Of a stretch of 64,000 nucleotides of DNA, positions 41,286-54,266 are shown one piece after another. The stretch's first letter is position 1. Every line of letters starts with the position of its first letter. The notes beneath the pieces are model-generated. The model did not search any database. It saw only the letters and a program-made list of their open reading frames with translations, and was not told where the DNA came from. This DNA is from Niebla homalea (lineage: Eukaryota > Ascomycota > Lecanoromycetes > Lecanorales > Ramalinaceae): the NCBI GenBank assembly GCA_019925105.1, contig JAHGAU010000009.1:1240001-1304000 (forward strand). Reading direction: 5' to 3'. Made by a program: the position numbers and the translations under genes.

Positions 41286-44200
41286 AATAAAGCTTTTTAC
41301 CGTTTTTACCGGTCTTTTCCCATCCTTTTAATTATTCTACGTATACTTTTTCCTCGATAAGACCGTAAAAGAACGTTATTTTAACGTTTATTTGCTTTAA
41401 ATCCTAGTTATTAACCGTTATAAAGGCAAAAAGAACCTTATAGCTTATAAGTTTTATTACCGAAGTAAACGTTTTATTATAGTTGATACTTTTACGTTAT
41501 TTAAAGTTACGTATTATTTACTGGGCCTTATAATGAAGTATACTATTATTAACTCCACGTTTAAAAGTATAAACCTACCGTCTTTATAATATCGTTATAT
41601 TAATAAGGATCTAATTCCGCGTAATTAAAACTTAAATATTATTTTCTTTAAGGGAATTATATTTATTACCTTTTATTAACTTTTAATTTATCCGGGTATA
41701 TTTATTTATTATAACTTTTTTATAAGTTTTAAACTTAATAAGTTCCGGGATTATCTTAAAGGATATTAAAGTTAAAAGGTATAACGGTTCGTCCTTATTA
41801 TAAGTTAATAAAACTGAAAAAAAGAATAGATTTAATAATATATTACGCGGTTTATCCGGAAATATAAAGTTAAAGTTATCTTTAATTAAATTCTTAATTT
41901 ATTACCTTTACCTTTAATTATAATTAATCTTTAAGTCTTTAGCCGTTAAGCTTAAAGAGTCCGATAAAGTTATTCATTAAATAAGGACTATAATTAAATA
42001 TATAAATCATTCGGTAAGAATAAAGCCTATATTAATAATATCCGTTTTAATTAAACCGTAATTCCTGAACTTCTCCTTTAAATTAAGATCTTATTAAGGC
42101 CTTTTTATCTTTTTAAGTTTTTAAATTTAATTAATAAGTTTTTTATGATCCGAGTTATTTAATAATATTACCTATTTTTCCTTAATATATACGTTGTATA
42201 TATTCTTTATTATAAGGTTAAACCGTTTTATTTATAAATTAATTACCCTAAAATATTTATTAATCTTTTTATTAAAACCTATTAAGATATACGGTTTTAA
42301 CTTATTATTAAATTTAACTTAATAATCTATAATTCTTATATATATAATTAACTTTAAAGTCCGTATATAGGATACGTCCGGTTTCTTATTATATTAAGCT
42401 TAATATAATATTACTTTTTTAAATTATATATATAATATCTATATAATTATATAATTTACCGTTTAAATTAATTCCGGTTAAAAGTTTTTAAATATACCCC
42501 CCGTTACCTATATAGCCTTAATCTTCTTATTAATTTCCCGGTTAATCCTTTTATTAATTAAATTTTATTTAAAGCTTTTACGTATTATTACTTTAAAAAT
42601 AATTTTATATTATTTTAAATAATTTAAAAAGGTTTTAAATATATATTTACCCCCGTTATCGGCTTAAAGGCGTTTAATCTTTTAATCCCGGGGTCGTTTA
42701 TACTTAACTTTAAATTCTTTAAACCGTTAAATTACGTCCGATTTATATATTAATAAATAAACCTTTAATATTATAATCTTATTATTACGGAAGGTTATAT
42801 AATATATTATTCCGTTATATTTTTAAGGATTAATTATCCTTAAAAAGTCCATATTAATAAGCTTTAATTAATTTTTTATAAATTTAAAATATTCTTTATA
42901 TAATTAAAAATATAACCGTCCGGTAATATAATACATATAATAAACGTCTTGAACTTTATTATTATTATAACGTTTATGTTTAAGATCCATCTTAATTAAT
43001 ATATTTATTAATTAAAATAATTTTTAAGCTTTAAGGTAATTTATACGTATATATTAAGTAAATATAGCCGAAAATACGTTAAACGCCGTTATAATAAGGG
43101 TAAATTCTTATAAATTAATTATAAATAGGTTATTTTATTTATTATAAGTAAGCTTTTTTAAATTATATATTACCGTCCGGACCGTTTATATTATATTAAG
43201 TTAAGCTTTATAGTTTAAAAGTTACGTCTTAAATATAAAATTAATTAAGTTTACCGGGGAATATACCGTATTTATAAATTTTAATTTAACGGGCTTATTA
43301 TTTACCTTATATATTATATAAGTAATATTTATATTTTTTATATAATTCGTTTTTACCAGCCCGGGCCTTAAAAATGAAAATTAATAAAATCTTAATTTCC
43401 CTTAAAAAAATCTTTTCTTATAAAAAATATATTAATTATAATCATTATTAAGGATTATTAGCTTTTATAGATTTATTAAGGTAATTAATATTATCGTTAT
43501 TAATTATTATATATACGTTAATAAATAAAAGTCTATTATTAAAAGGTTTATAAAGGTAATAATTTGCTTAATAATCTTAAGCTTCTTAATATAGAATTTT
43601 ATAAGCTTTTTTTTAAGGTAAAAATCTTAGTATTTATTTTTAATATACTTATTATTACGTTTTTTTTAAGTATAATACTAATAAATAAGCTTTTCCCGGG
43701 CCTTATTAAAGGTCCTTTTATTCTAACCCTTTAATATATCCTTATAAGTTTATATCAAGATGTTTAATTATTAAATAATTACTTAAGTTTCCTTATTACG
43801 GGCTTTTTATATAATATTATAAAATTTAAGGGTATTTAAGCTTTATTATACTGCCGTTTAAATAAATACTAAGTATTACGTTTATTATAACTTTTTTAAT
43901 TTATTTAAGAATATTTAAAAAACGAAATAATCCGGGATAATTAAAGAACTATTAATTTTAATATAGACTTTTTAATAACGATTATTATATTTATCGATTA
44001 TTATATTTGGGGTTTTTTATAAATTTATAAGCTTTTATATAAGTTCCGTATATAGCCCGGACCCTTATAGCTTATATTAATCCTTAAGTCATTTTTAAAT
44101 CGTATCCGGGCTTTCTATAATATTAATTAAATATTTAATATTAATACCGTAACGGTTTTTTAAAGCTATATATACCTTAAGGGTATTTCTTTCTTTTGGC

Positions 44201-45656
44201 TTTTAAAGGTTATTAATCGTTATTTAGTCTTTTATTTATTAATTTTACGATATTTACTATTATTAATTTATTAATAAAAGGATTAAGCTTAAGGGAAACC
44301 CCCTTATAATAAAGTTTTTCTTAATCGTTATTATTAATAAAGTATATGGAAGACGGTATTAATAAAGTATTAATTATATTATGATTATTAATAATATTTA
44401 AATTTAAGTTTAATAACGTTTAATATATTAAAGACTTATTATTTAAGGGTAAAGGGTAACTTACGTTAAATAACGATATCCAATTCTTAATATTTATACC
44501 CAGTTTAAAAATAATAATATTTAATAAGTTATTTAAGGGTTCCTTAAACGCTTTTAAGCTAAAGTTATTATATAACTTTAACGTTTACGGTAATAAATAA
44601 TCCCTATTTTTAACTTAATCTTTATTAATTAAATTAAGATAATCTTCCTTCCTTAAGTTTTTAAATATAAAGGGAAAAAAGGTACTTTATATATAACGAT
44701 ACCACTAAATAATAAGGTTTAAGTATTATATTTTATACGCGATTATTATATAATTTAAAGTAATAAATAATATAAAGCTTTATTAATTAAAGTATTTTTT
44801 ATTCCGGTTAAGCTTAAAACGAAACTTTATAATATATTATAATATTATATATATACCCTTAAGGTTATTACCCTTTTTTATTTAAAAGCCTTTAATCTTT
44901 ATAATTAAAGCGTTTAAATTCATTTTAATTATTTTATTTTAATTTAAAGGCTTTAATTTTTATAATCCGTAATAAATAGGTTTATCTTAAGTTTAATTAT
45001 TTATTAAAGAATTCTATAGTTAATTTTTAACCCTTTTTTCTTAAGGATTAATTTTTATTTTAAGAGGTTTAACCGTTAATTATTTATTCCGTCTTATATT
45101 TACTTTTTAAAATTAAATTAAAATAAGTAATTTTAGGTTATAATACGCTTAAATCTAAGTAATCTATCTTTAATTAATTTTAAAAAAATTAATTTTAATA
45201 TAATTTTTAAAACTTTAAACTTAATAAAGTTCTATAATATATTTAATATTTATTTAACGTTTTAAATTTCTTACTTAAACTTTAATTAAGGCTTTACATA
45301 TATATATTAGCCTTAAGGACTTTATATTTCGGTTTCATTAATTTAACGCCAGCTTAACTTTTCCGGTATATAAGTGTTTACGGCCTTTAATAAGGTTAAG
45401 AAATAACGGTTTATATATTCTTATTAATAAAACGTTTTTCTTTTTCAATTTAAGAATATAAGTAATTAAGTAAGTTTCTCTATTTATAGCCGTAATATTA
45501 TACGCTTAATTAAGTCGATTTTTAATAATATAGCCTGCGTATAAGTATTATTTACGGATATATCTTATATTATAAGTTTATTACCGTTTATAAGTTAATT
45601 TAAATATTAAGAAGACGTTATTTAAGTACTTAAATACGTAATCCGAACTTATAACC

Positions 45657-45809
45657 TATTAAAATTAAAAGGTATAAGTTGTTTAATTATTATTATATAT
45701 AAAGTAAGACTATATATAAGGCTATATACCGTTATTTTACTTAGGTTTAGTACGTCCGCCTTATTTAATCTGATCCGCGTTACGTGATCTCCCAAGTGGC
45801 GATCCTGCA
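45657..45809 (-). repeat. Copia-2 5' LTR, minus-strand copy, 153 bp
   Basis: On its own strand starts TGCAGGATCGCCACTTGGG and ends in a mutated CTTCAACA; followed by the PBS at 45643-45656. The pair is at 54100-54252 (also 153 bp) and a 100-bp fragment at 48022. Its outer flank is TATTCAATA. Confidence 0.93.
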
Positions 45810-47700
45810 TATTCAATAGATAATAGTATTATAGAAGAATCTCTGGATATATATACTTTTATAGACTCGGACTTAAACTTATTCAGTCCCTACGATTCAA
45901 TTCTATATTATCACCCGTCTCTAAGAGAACTTATTAAGTCTCCAGATTTACTTATTTAAGCTTACGTGGTTAAAATATAACCCTTAAGTTACCGGCGTAA
46001 CCGGGACTTTAATTATTAAGCCGCCGGCTTTTAATTAACGTTTATATATCTTATAGCCGTAATCCTTACGGACTATACCGAGTTTACGACTTATATATAA
46101 GTTATAAAGGACGTATACCGTAAAATAAAATAAGAACTTATTATAGAAAATAAAGTTAAATCCTTAAAGAAAAATAAAACCTAAATTTTAATAAATTTAC
46201 CTCCCGGTATTAACGTATTAAATAATAAATAAGTCTATAAGTATAAACGTGGATTAAACGGTAATATTACCCGGTATAAAGCCAAGTAAGTAATCCGTAA
46301 CTTTTAATAAAAAGAAAACTTAAATTTCTTTAATACCTTTATAACGGTTATTAAGCTTATAAGCTATAAGGCCCTCTTTATTATAACGGTTAAATATATA
46401 TAACTTAAAGATTAAATAAATAAACATTAAAATAATATTCTTTTATAATAATATCCTTAAAAAGATTTATATTTATTAATTAACGGGCTTTAATAATAAC
46501 TTAAAACGGATTTACCTGTTAAATAAAGCTTTCTATAAGCTTAAATAATTACTTTAAATTTAATATTAATATTTCTTTATATTCCTTAAGAAACTTAATT
46601 ATTATTATATTAATAAAGATTATAACGTATTTTTAAACCCGGATATTAATATTATTGTTACCGTATATATTAATAATATCCTAATAATAAGAGTTAATAA
46701 ACGTATTATTATTAACCTAAAAACTTAATTAAATAAGAAGTTTAAAATGTCCGATTTAAGCCTATATAGTTAATATTTAAATATAAATATTACCCGTAAT
46801 TAATAAAATTAAACTTTAACTCTTAATTAAGAAAGTTACGTTAAATAAATCTTTATTTAATTTAATATATATAATAACCTTCTCTTTAAGGGTAACGGTA
46901 TAATTATCTTTATAAATATAAATACCCGTCTTAAACCAATTGATAAAGAATATACCGCCTTAAAGTAATTTTAGCTTAAATATTAGTCCGTTATCGGCTT
47001 ACTTATATATATTATAATAAATACTAAGTTTAATATAGTTTATACGGTATTAATAATATTATATTACGCGTTTAACCTTAATAAAAGGCATTAAATAACC
47101 GTTAAGAAGATCTTCCGTTATTTTTACGGTATAGCTTCCTTAAAGCTCGTTTTTTAAGGCTTTTTAAAGCCCCTTAATAATTATACGGACTTAAATTACG
47201 CCGGCGATCCGTAAATATATTGATTTATTTCCGGATATACCTTTAACTTAGGAAATATAGTTATTAATTAATTTTTAAAACGTTAACCGACTATAACCTT
47301 ATTTACCTATAAAACCGAGTACGTAAGACAATATAACGCTATTAAAGAGGTAATCTGGCTTAAACGGTTATTAACTTAGCTTATTAAAATCACCCTGAAT
47401 CCAATAATGTTACCGGCCCTTAAGGATAAGGACGTTATATAAGACTACCCCCTTCTTACCTGGCCTAAGCCGGATATTACCGGGGCTCTTACCCTTATTA
47501 TAGTGATCTTTTATAATAACCAGGGAGCGATTACACTAGTAAAGGACCCTATAAACTACTTAAAGACGAAGTATATATATATTAAGTATTATTTCCTTCG
47601 GGAGTATATAGTTAATAAGCAGGTAGAGTTTAAATACTGTTTTACCGGGGATATAATAACTAACGGCCTTATGAAGCCGTTATTAAGGGACGCTTTTTAA
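45810..47700 (+). pseudogene. Copia-1 pol 3' half (D1): RT and RNase H, partly open
   Basis: About 46175-46430: ILINLPPGINVLN style start, VYKYKRGLNGNITRYKAK, then VIRNF--KENLNFFNTF (Copia RT N-terminus); NIIVTVYINNILI at about 46650-46690 (YVDDILI box with Asp changed to Asn). RNase H: YKTEYVRQYNAIKEVIWLKRLL near 47320-47375, and an open C-terminus 47503-47700 with FYNNQGAITLVKDPINYLKTKYI and GLMKPLLRDAF ending in a stop. The RNase H part is less mutated than other copies. The 5' side is cut at 45810 by the Copia-2 LTR. Confidence 0.88.
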
Positions 47701-47883
47701 AAATTCAGGAATTATTTAAGATTAAAGTAATTATACCTTTAAAGTTTAAGATATACTTTTTACTATTAAAGTTAGGATGGATATACCCGTTACTATGGTA
47801 ATACGGTTTAATAGGAGCTTTTACTCCTTACTTAATAAATAATACGGTATTATAGTATTATAAAGTTACTGATCGAATAAGAG

Positions 47884-48021
47884 TATCAGAAATATAAAAG
47901 GCAGAGACCTTAGCTATTACTAAAAGAGGGCTAGTCTACTTCCTGGACTTCTCATAGATAGATATCGCTCAGCACCTTACATAGTACTTAACAAAGCAAG
48001 TTACACCCTACCATTTCAACA
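47884..48021 (+). repeat. Copia-1 3' LTR of D1, 138 bp
   Basis: TATCAGAAAT...CCATTTCAACA; TG start mutated, CA end intact. 47701-47883 is the 3' UTR with a purine-rich AATAAGAG just before the LTR. Confidence 0.92.
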
Positions 48022-48121
48022 GACGTGCTAAACCCAAGTAGGATAGCGGCATATAGCCTTGCATATAGTCTCACTTTGTACATAGTAATAATCAAGCAAC
48101 TTACACCTCTCAACTTCAACA
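48022..48121 (+). repeat. Copia-2 LTR 3' fragment, 100 bp, nearly unmutated
   Basis: GACGTGCTAAACCC...CTCAACTTCAACA corresponds to the last two-thirds of the 153-bp family-2 LTR. It begins exactly at the end of a family-1 LTR, so Copia-1 D1 probably inserted into this LTR. No PBS follows, so it was a 3' or solo LTR. Confidence 0.88.
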
Positions 48122-48655
48122 ATAAATCTCGGGAAACCCGATTACATCTGCAAATTTGTGAACCAGTATATAAGCACTCCGAGTACAAGCGAGCAGATTA
48201 AGCAGGTTGAGCTTATATCCCCCCTCGCTTGGCCTTTAAGTACTCTGAGTGTTCGCGAGTATCCGGCTTGCTTATAAGTTTCCTGGATTCTTATGAATTT
48301 TACTTTTTTTTTTAACTTAACGTTTTTTTAATTAAATTACCCCCTTTAACTACCCCCCCCTTAAGGATAAATTACTAGCTATTAAGGTAACTTTTAACTA
48401 AAAAACCTAAATCTATAATTAATTTTAAAAAACGTTGAATATTATGGCTTATAGGGGGGGTTACGGTTATACCCGTTGCCAAGAAAGCTTAATAAAAAAA
48501 TTTATAAAAAATAAAAATCATTATTTTACCGTTTTAAACGTTTTTATTTTAAACTTTTTTTTACCCGCTCGGGACCGCTCGGAGCGCTCGTGAATTTTCT
48601 GGGATTCTCGTGAGTGACTTACGAGCGATCTGAGTGAATAAATTCCTTTTTTTTT
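48122..48655. other. Partly RIP-free island rich in CGAG/CTCG words, unclassified
   Basis: Repeated short words such as GAGTAC, AAGCGAGC, GTTCGCGAGT, CGCTCGGGACCGCTCGG, GCTCGTGA and TACGAGCGATCTGAG at 48180-48270 and 48560-48640; many are inverted copies of each other. The middle (48300-48550) is A/T-rich with C/G runs. No coding frame is convincing. Confidence 0.5.
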
Positions 48656-48659
48656 TGGC

Positions 48660-51095
48660 TACTCGATCTGAGCAGGTCGCAGATTTGCTGATGTAATCTT
48701 TTATTAAAAAGGTTAAACGACGCAGTATATATTAAGAGCATAAGCTTCCGGGTATAAATTAAATAAAATTCTAAATTAAGGTTATTAAATAACGTTTTAT
48801 CGGCTTTAAGGGCTATTACGTTTATAAAATACTTATACCGAATAACCGGGTCCAACGCTATAATTACGTTAAATGGCTAAAGGATAAGGCCGTTTAGTTT
48901 AAACGTAAGGTTAATAACATTTTATCGGTTTATTACTTAATACCGAGATAAGGGGAGATAGTTACCGTAAATTTCTAGTTATCGTTAAAACGGATACGTT
49001 TCGGTAATAATAAAAATATAGATAATAAACCGGTTACTATTATTATATAAAACCTTTATATTATAAACGTTACGGATAAAATTAATAATATTATTATTAA
49101 AGATATAGCCGAACTTATATCCAATAAGTAACTTAAGCCCCGTATAACCTTAAAACCTATAATCGTTAAGGAAAATACTAATAAAAAAGACTTATTTATA
49201 TTATCCTTATTTACTTTTAATAATAATATTATAAAGGAATCTCCGGGTATATATACCTTTATAAACTTAAACTTAAATTTATTTAATCTTTACGATTTAA
49301 TTCTATATTATTACCCGTTTTTAAAAGAATTTATTGAATTTTTAGATTTACCTATTTATTTAATCTTACGTAATTAAAATATAATCTTTAAGTTACCGGC
49401 GTAACCGGGACTTTAATTATTAAGCCGTTAACTTTTAATTAATACTTATATATTTTATAATTATAATCCTTACGGATTATATTAAGTTTACGATTTATAT
49501 ATAAGTTATAAAGGATATATATTATAAAATAAAATAAAAGCTTATTATAAAAAATAAAGTTAAATCCTTAAAAAAAAATAAAACTTAAATCCTAATAAAT
49601 TTATTTCCCGGTATTAACGTATTAAATAATAAGTAAGTCTATAAGTATAAACGTAAATTAAACGGTAATATTACCCGGTATAAGGTTAAATAGATAATCT
49701 ATGGCTTTTAATAAAAAGAAAGCTTAAATTTCTTTAATATCTTTATAATAATCATTAAGCTTATAAATTATAAGGCCCTCTTTATTATAACGGTTATATA
49801 TAATTTAAAAATTAAGTAAATAGATATTAAAATAATATTTCTTTATAATAATATCCTTAAAAAGATTTATATTTATTAATTAACGGACTTTAATAATAAC
49901 TTAAAATAAGTTTACTTATTAAATAAAGCTCTTTATAAACTTAAATGATTATTTAAGATTTAATATTAATACCTTTTTATATTCTTTAAGAAACTTAATT
50001 ACCGTTATATTAATAAAAATTATAACGTATTCTTAAACCCGGATATTAATATTATTATTATTATATATATTAATAATATCTTAATAATAAAAGTTAATAA
50101 ACGGGTTATTATTAATTTAAAGGCTTAATTAAATAAGAAGTTCAAGATATTTAATTTAAGTTTATATAATTAATATTTAAGTATAAGTATTATTTATAAT
50201 TGATAAAATTGAATTTTAATTTTTAATTAAAAAAATTACGTTAAATAGGTCCTTACTTAATTTAATATATAACGATCCTTTCTTTAAGGGTAATAATATA
50301 ATTATCCTTATAAATTTAAATACCCATCTTAAACCGGTTAATAAGGAGTATATTACTTTAAAATAATTTTAGCTTAAATATTAATCCGTTATCGGTTTAC
50401 TTATATATATTATAATAAGTATTAAGCTTAATATAACTTATATAATATCGGTAATATTACGTTACGTATTTAACCTTAATAAAAGATATTAAATAGCCGT
50501 TAAGAAAATTTTTTATTACCTTTATAATATAGCCTCTTTAAAGTTTATCTTTTAAGGCCCTTTAAAGCCTTTTAATAATTATACGGACTTAAATTATGCC
50601 GGCGACCCGTAAATACATTAATTTACTTCCGGGTATATTTTTAACCTAGGAAATATAGTTATTAATTAATTTTTAAAACGTTAATTAATTATAGCCCTAT
50701 TTATTTATAAAGCTGAGTACGTAAAATAATATAACGTTATTAAAGAAACGATCTGGCTTAAATAATTATTAATTTAACTTATTAAAGTCACCCTGAATCC
50801 AACGGTATTACCGGCCCTTAAGGATAAAAATATTATATAAGATTACGCTTTTCTTACTTAACCTAAATACGATATTAAAGCCCTTATTTTTATTACGGTA
50901 ATCTTTTATAATAATTAGGGAGCGATTATATTGGCGAAAAACCCTATAAACTACTTAAAGATAAAATATATATATATTAAGTATTATTTCCTTTGGGAAT
51001 ATATAGTTAATAAATAAGTAAAGCTTATATATTATCTTACCGGTAATATAATAACGGATAACCTAATAAAACCGTTATTAAGGGACGCTTTTTAA
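48660..51095 (+). pseudogene. Copia-1 pol 3' half (D2): linker, RT and RNase H, RIPped
   Basis: Direct repeat of D1 with ~580 extra bases at its 5' side (48660-49235), which should be the integrase end and the linker before RT. Landmarks in step with D1: ILINLFPGINVLN near 49595, the YINNILI box at about 50065-50095, and a C-terminus GNIITDNLIKPLLRDAF with stop 51093-51095. More heavily mutated than D1. The minus-strand open frame 48619-48855 is antisense to it. Confidence 0.85.
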
Positions 51096-51278
51096 AAATT
51101 CAAAAATAATTTAAAACTAGAGTAATTATACCTTTAAAGTTTAAGATATATCCCTTATTATTGGAGTTAAGATAGATATACCCGTTATTACGGTAATACG
51201 GTTTAATAAAAGCTTTTGCTCCTTACTTAATAAATAATACGGTATTATAATATTATAAAGCTATTGATTAAGTAAGAG

Positions 51279-51417
51279 TATCAGAAGTGTAGAAGGTAGA
51301 GACCTTAACTATTACCAAAAAGGGGATTAACCTACTTCCTGGACTTCTTATAGATAGATATCGCTCAGCACCTTACATAGTACTCAACTAAGCAAGTTAC
51401 ACCCTACCATTTCAACA
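51279..51417 (+). repeat. Copia-1 3' LTR of D2, 139 bp
   Basis: TATCAGAAGTG...CCATTTCAACA with little RIP in its second half. Preceded by a 183-bp 3' UTR ending AAGTAAGAG; followed by TAAGA. Confidence 0.92.
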
Positions 51418-54099
51418 TAAGATAGTTATAATATATCTATCTAAGGACTACCTAAATACCTTATCCAGATATACGTATTTATTTTTGGAAATAAATTATA
51501 GTGCTTTAACGGAACTCTTTATAAATAATTAATAACTCCTTAGGGACGAATTATAGCTATAAATACTTTAATAAAGCTCTTTATACATAAGCTATAACCG
51601 CTTTAACCCCTTTTAACCCCCTTTTTAAAGGATAGTCTTTATCCGTTAATATATTTATATACCTTTTTATAAAAGAAGTAGGTATTTATAAGGGGGGTTA
51701 TATATGCAATTAACGGTATACTATAACGTTCGTACCTATCAATTATTATAGCCGGGAAATAAGGACCTATAAAGAGGAAATTCTGAGTGGTGATAAGGTA
51801 TTTAATACGTCGCTTGATTAAGCCCGGGGCAAATAGGGCGAAGGCTTAAATGAACGCCTTTAAAGCCAATTTTAAAAGTACCTATTAAATTTAACGTTAT
51901 AATTCTATAAAATCTAGGTTATAATTAAATTTTAATATCGCAATTTTAAAAATACCCGCTTAATACTAAAAGTTTTAAAGTTTAAGGCCCGCTTAATATT
52001 GAATTTTAACGTCATAATTTTAAGGTGTTTAATTTTGTATTATTTTATAATATCGTAATTTTAAAGCCACTTTAAATGATTAATTTACTTTATAAATATC
52101 ATATAAAAGCTATAGTATCCTAAGCTAGATAGATTAATATAACGATATATTAAAGTGGTATATCTCGGGGCTTATATTGGGGGCGTATTTAAGGCTTTTA
52201 TTTAAAGTACTTAATTAAAACGCTCTTTCAGGGTTTATAATTAAGGGGCTCCGGGGATATTATAAAATCTTAATAATAAAGTACGGCAGGAAATATATAA
52301 GTAAAATTATAATAATACTATAAATAATACCGGTAACCATATATAAAGAATATTAGATTCAGAAATTTAAAGGTAGTAAGATTAAGTTATAATTATATAG
52401 GGTAAGTAACGTAAATAACGTAAATAAATTAAGTAACGTAAACAGAGAAAGCAAAATAAGTATTAAAATACCTTAATATTTTAAAGGACAAATAATATAA
52501 GTTTTATATTTTATATATTAATTAACTATATAGGGGTATTATATTTATAATAATTAATAATCAAGAAGTAAATCGCTTATTATATTATATAATAAGTATT
52601 TAAATTATTAATTATAATTTATTAACGAGAATTATTATATTAAATATATATTACGTTTTATTCTTTATCCTCCGATAATAGATTTTTCTCCTCTATAAAT
52701 AAGATATAAATAATAGGCTAATTCTTTTTTTAATTAAGATATTATATAAATAGCCCCGTATTAAATTTATTATTTTACGTTAACGGTATCTCCTTTTTAA
52801 AACATTCTATTTTACGGTTTATTTAATCCAAGAACCCTGCCGTTTCTTTAAGTTAATAATAAAGTTAAAGAGAAGCTTTAATAATAAGCTTTAAATTCTA
52901 TATTTGATCTTTAACCTTTTTAATAATAATATAACGTACCTTTACTTTTTTTTCTTCTTTTATAATAATATAATATTCCTTTACTTTCTTATCCTTTAAT
53001 CGTAACCTTTTCCGTTCCAGATTCTCCTTAACTTTTAAATCCGATAATTAGGTATATAAGGGATAATAATTTAACTTTGGGACTCTTAAACTTTTACTTT
53101 ATTTCCTTTTTTCTACCGTTATTCAAATAAATATATTTATTATAATATATATAAAATTTAAGTCATTTAATATATTATTAATTTATATTAAAAGGTACTC
53201 CTTAGAATATAAAAACTTAATAGATTATTTTAAATCCTTAAATTAATTAATATATAATTCTACTTATACGGCTAAGTTAAATTAAAGTTTTAAATAAACA
53301 TAAATATATTTAAATATAAAAATATTATTTATAAACAATATTTACGGCGGAAATATAATAAATAACTTTAATCTTAAGTTATCTTATTTATATTAATAAC
53401 TTTATAAGTAAAGTTAAAAATTGACTTAAACCGGAATATAGAAAATTCTAATTTTATTATACGTATTAAATAATTAATCAATATAGAAATATATAATTAA
53501 ATATTTTTTAATAAATCTATAATTTCTTTAAGATATCGTTTTTAATTTCTTAATTATAATTATTTAAAAAGCGGACCGTATTTATTTTTATCTTTATAAT
53601 TATATAATTTTTTTAATTAATCTTATAATTCTTAATCCTTAATATAATTTATAATATATCAATAATAAATTTAAAAAAAGTCTAATATAAAAATATTGGT
53701 AAATAACGTAAATTTATTCAATTTAAAATCTCATAAATATATATAAAATAAATAGATAATCTCTTTAAGTTTCTTTTAAATTATAAATAATAAATCCTTT
53801 TCTTTATAAGAAAGCTTTTCTATAATAAGAAAAGCCTCGTTATTCAATATATTTTAATCTTAATCTCCGTTTTTATCTTAATCTTTTATTTATATTTTAA
53901 GTATTTTTTCTATTTTTACTTTTTTAACCTTTTAACTTTTAACTTTTTTTATATTTCGACCCGTACGATTTAATCTAGCTTATCCTTTTTATTTTTTACT
54001 TTACTTTTAGGTTATTTAGTTTCAATTTTATTTACTATATACTTTTACTTTTTTAAGTTTTTAACTTTTAACTTTTTTTAACTTCTCTAATATTCAATA
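51418..54099. other. Unclassified RIPped DNA between D2 and the right Copia-2
   Basis: 51850-52090 contains loose repeats around ATCGTAATTTTAA and CCCGCTTAATA. 52640-54090 is T-rich on the plus strand; the minus strand at 52900-53050 has a charged frame (ERKRLRLKDKKVKEYYYYK) that may be a degraded transposase or coiled-coil tail, not identified. 54091-54099 is TATTCAATA, also present at 45810-45818. Confidence 0.4.
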
Positions 54100-54252
54100 T
54101 GCAGGATCGCCACTTAAGAGATCATGTGACGCGGATCAGATTAAATAAGGCGGATATATTAAATCTAAATAGGATAACGGTATATAACCTTATATATAGT
54201 CTTACTTTATATATAGTAATAATTAAATAACTTATACCTCTTAATTTTAATA
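54100..54252 (+). repeat. Copia-2 5' LTR, plus-strand copy, 153 bp
   Basis: TGCAGGATCGCCACTTAAG...TTAATTTTAATA, CA end mutated; inverted partner of 45657-45809. Confidence 0.93.
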
Positions 54253-54266
54253 GGTTATAAGTCCGG
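54253..54266 (+). promoter_or_regulatory. Copia-2 primer-binding site
   Basis: GGTTATAAGTCCGG directly after the LTR; with RIP reversed it fits the initiator tRNA-Met anticodon arm, as in Copia-1. Confidence 0.72.

Larger units (their letters stand above)
40161..45656 (-). pseudogene. Copia family 2, minus-strand copy: gag-pol up to the RT YVDD box, RIPped
   Basis: Inverted repeat of 54253-59148, beginning at the PBS 45643-45656 (minus strand GGTTATAAGTTCGG). At the far end, 40170-40260 on the minus strand reads GFKFIYTDYYVFLYPKTGT then AVYIDNIL, the Copia RT segment ending in the YVDD box. 41380-41500 carries the block from YNKTFT.VVKPISYK style RT start. Integrase lies near 42430-42730. 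After YVDD the sequence changes to the GGGTATCAAAA cluster, so RT C-terminus, RNase H and the 3' LTR are missing. Interrupted by T2 at 40335-41285. Confidence 0.85.

Noticed and set aside
47988..48188. 66-codon minus-strand frame across the LTR junction
   Set aside because: Crosses two LTR fragments of different families, so it cannot be one gene.
48619..48855. 78-codon minus-strand frame
   Set aside because: Antisense to the Copia-1 D2 pol region and starts in the adjoining island; no family resemblance.
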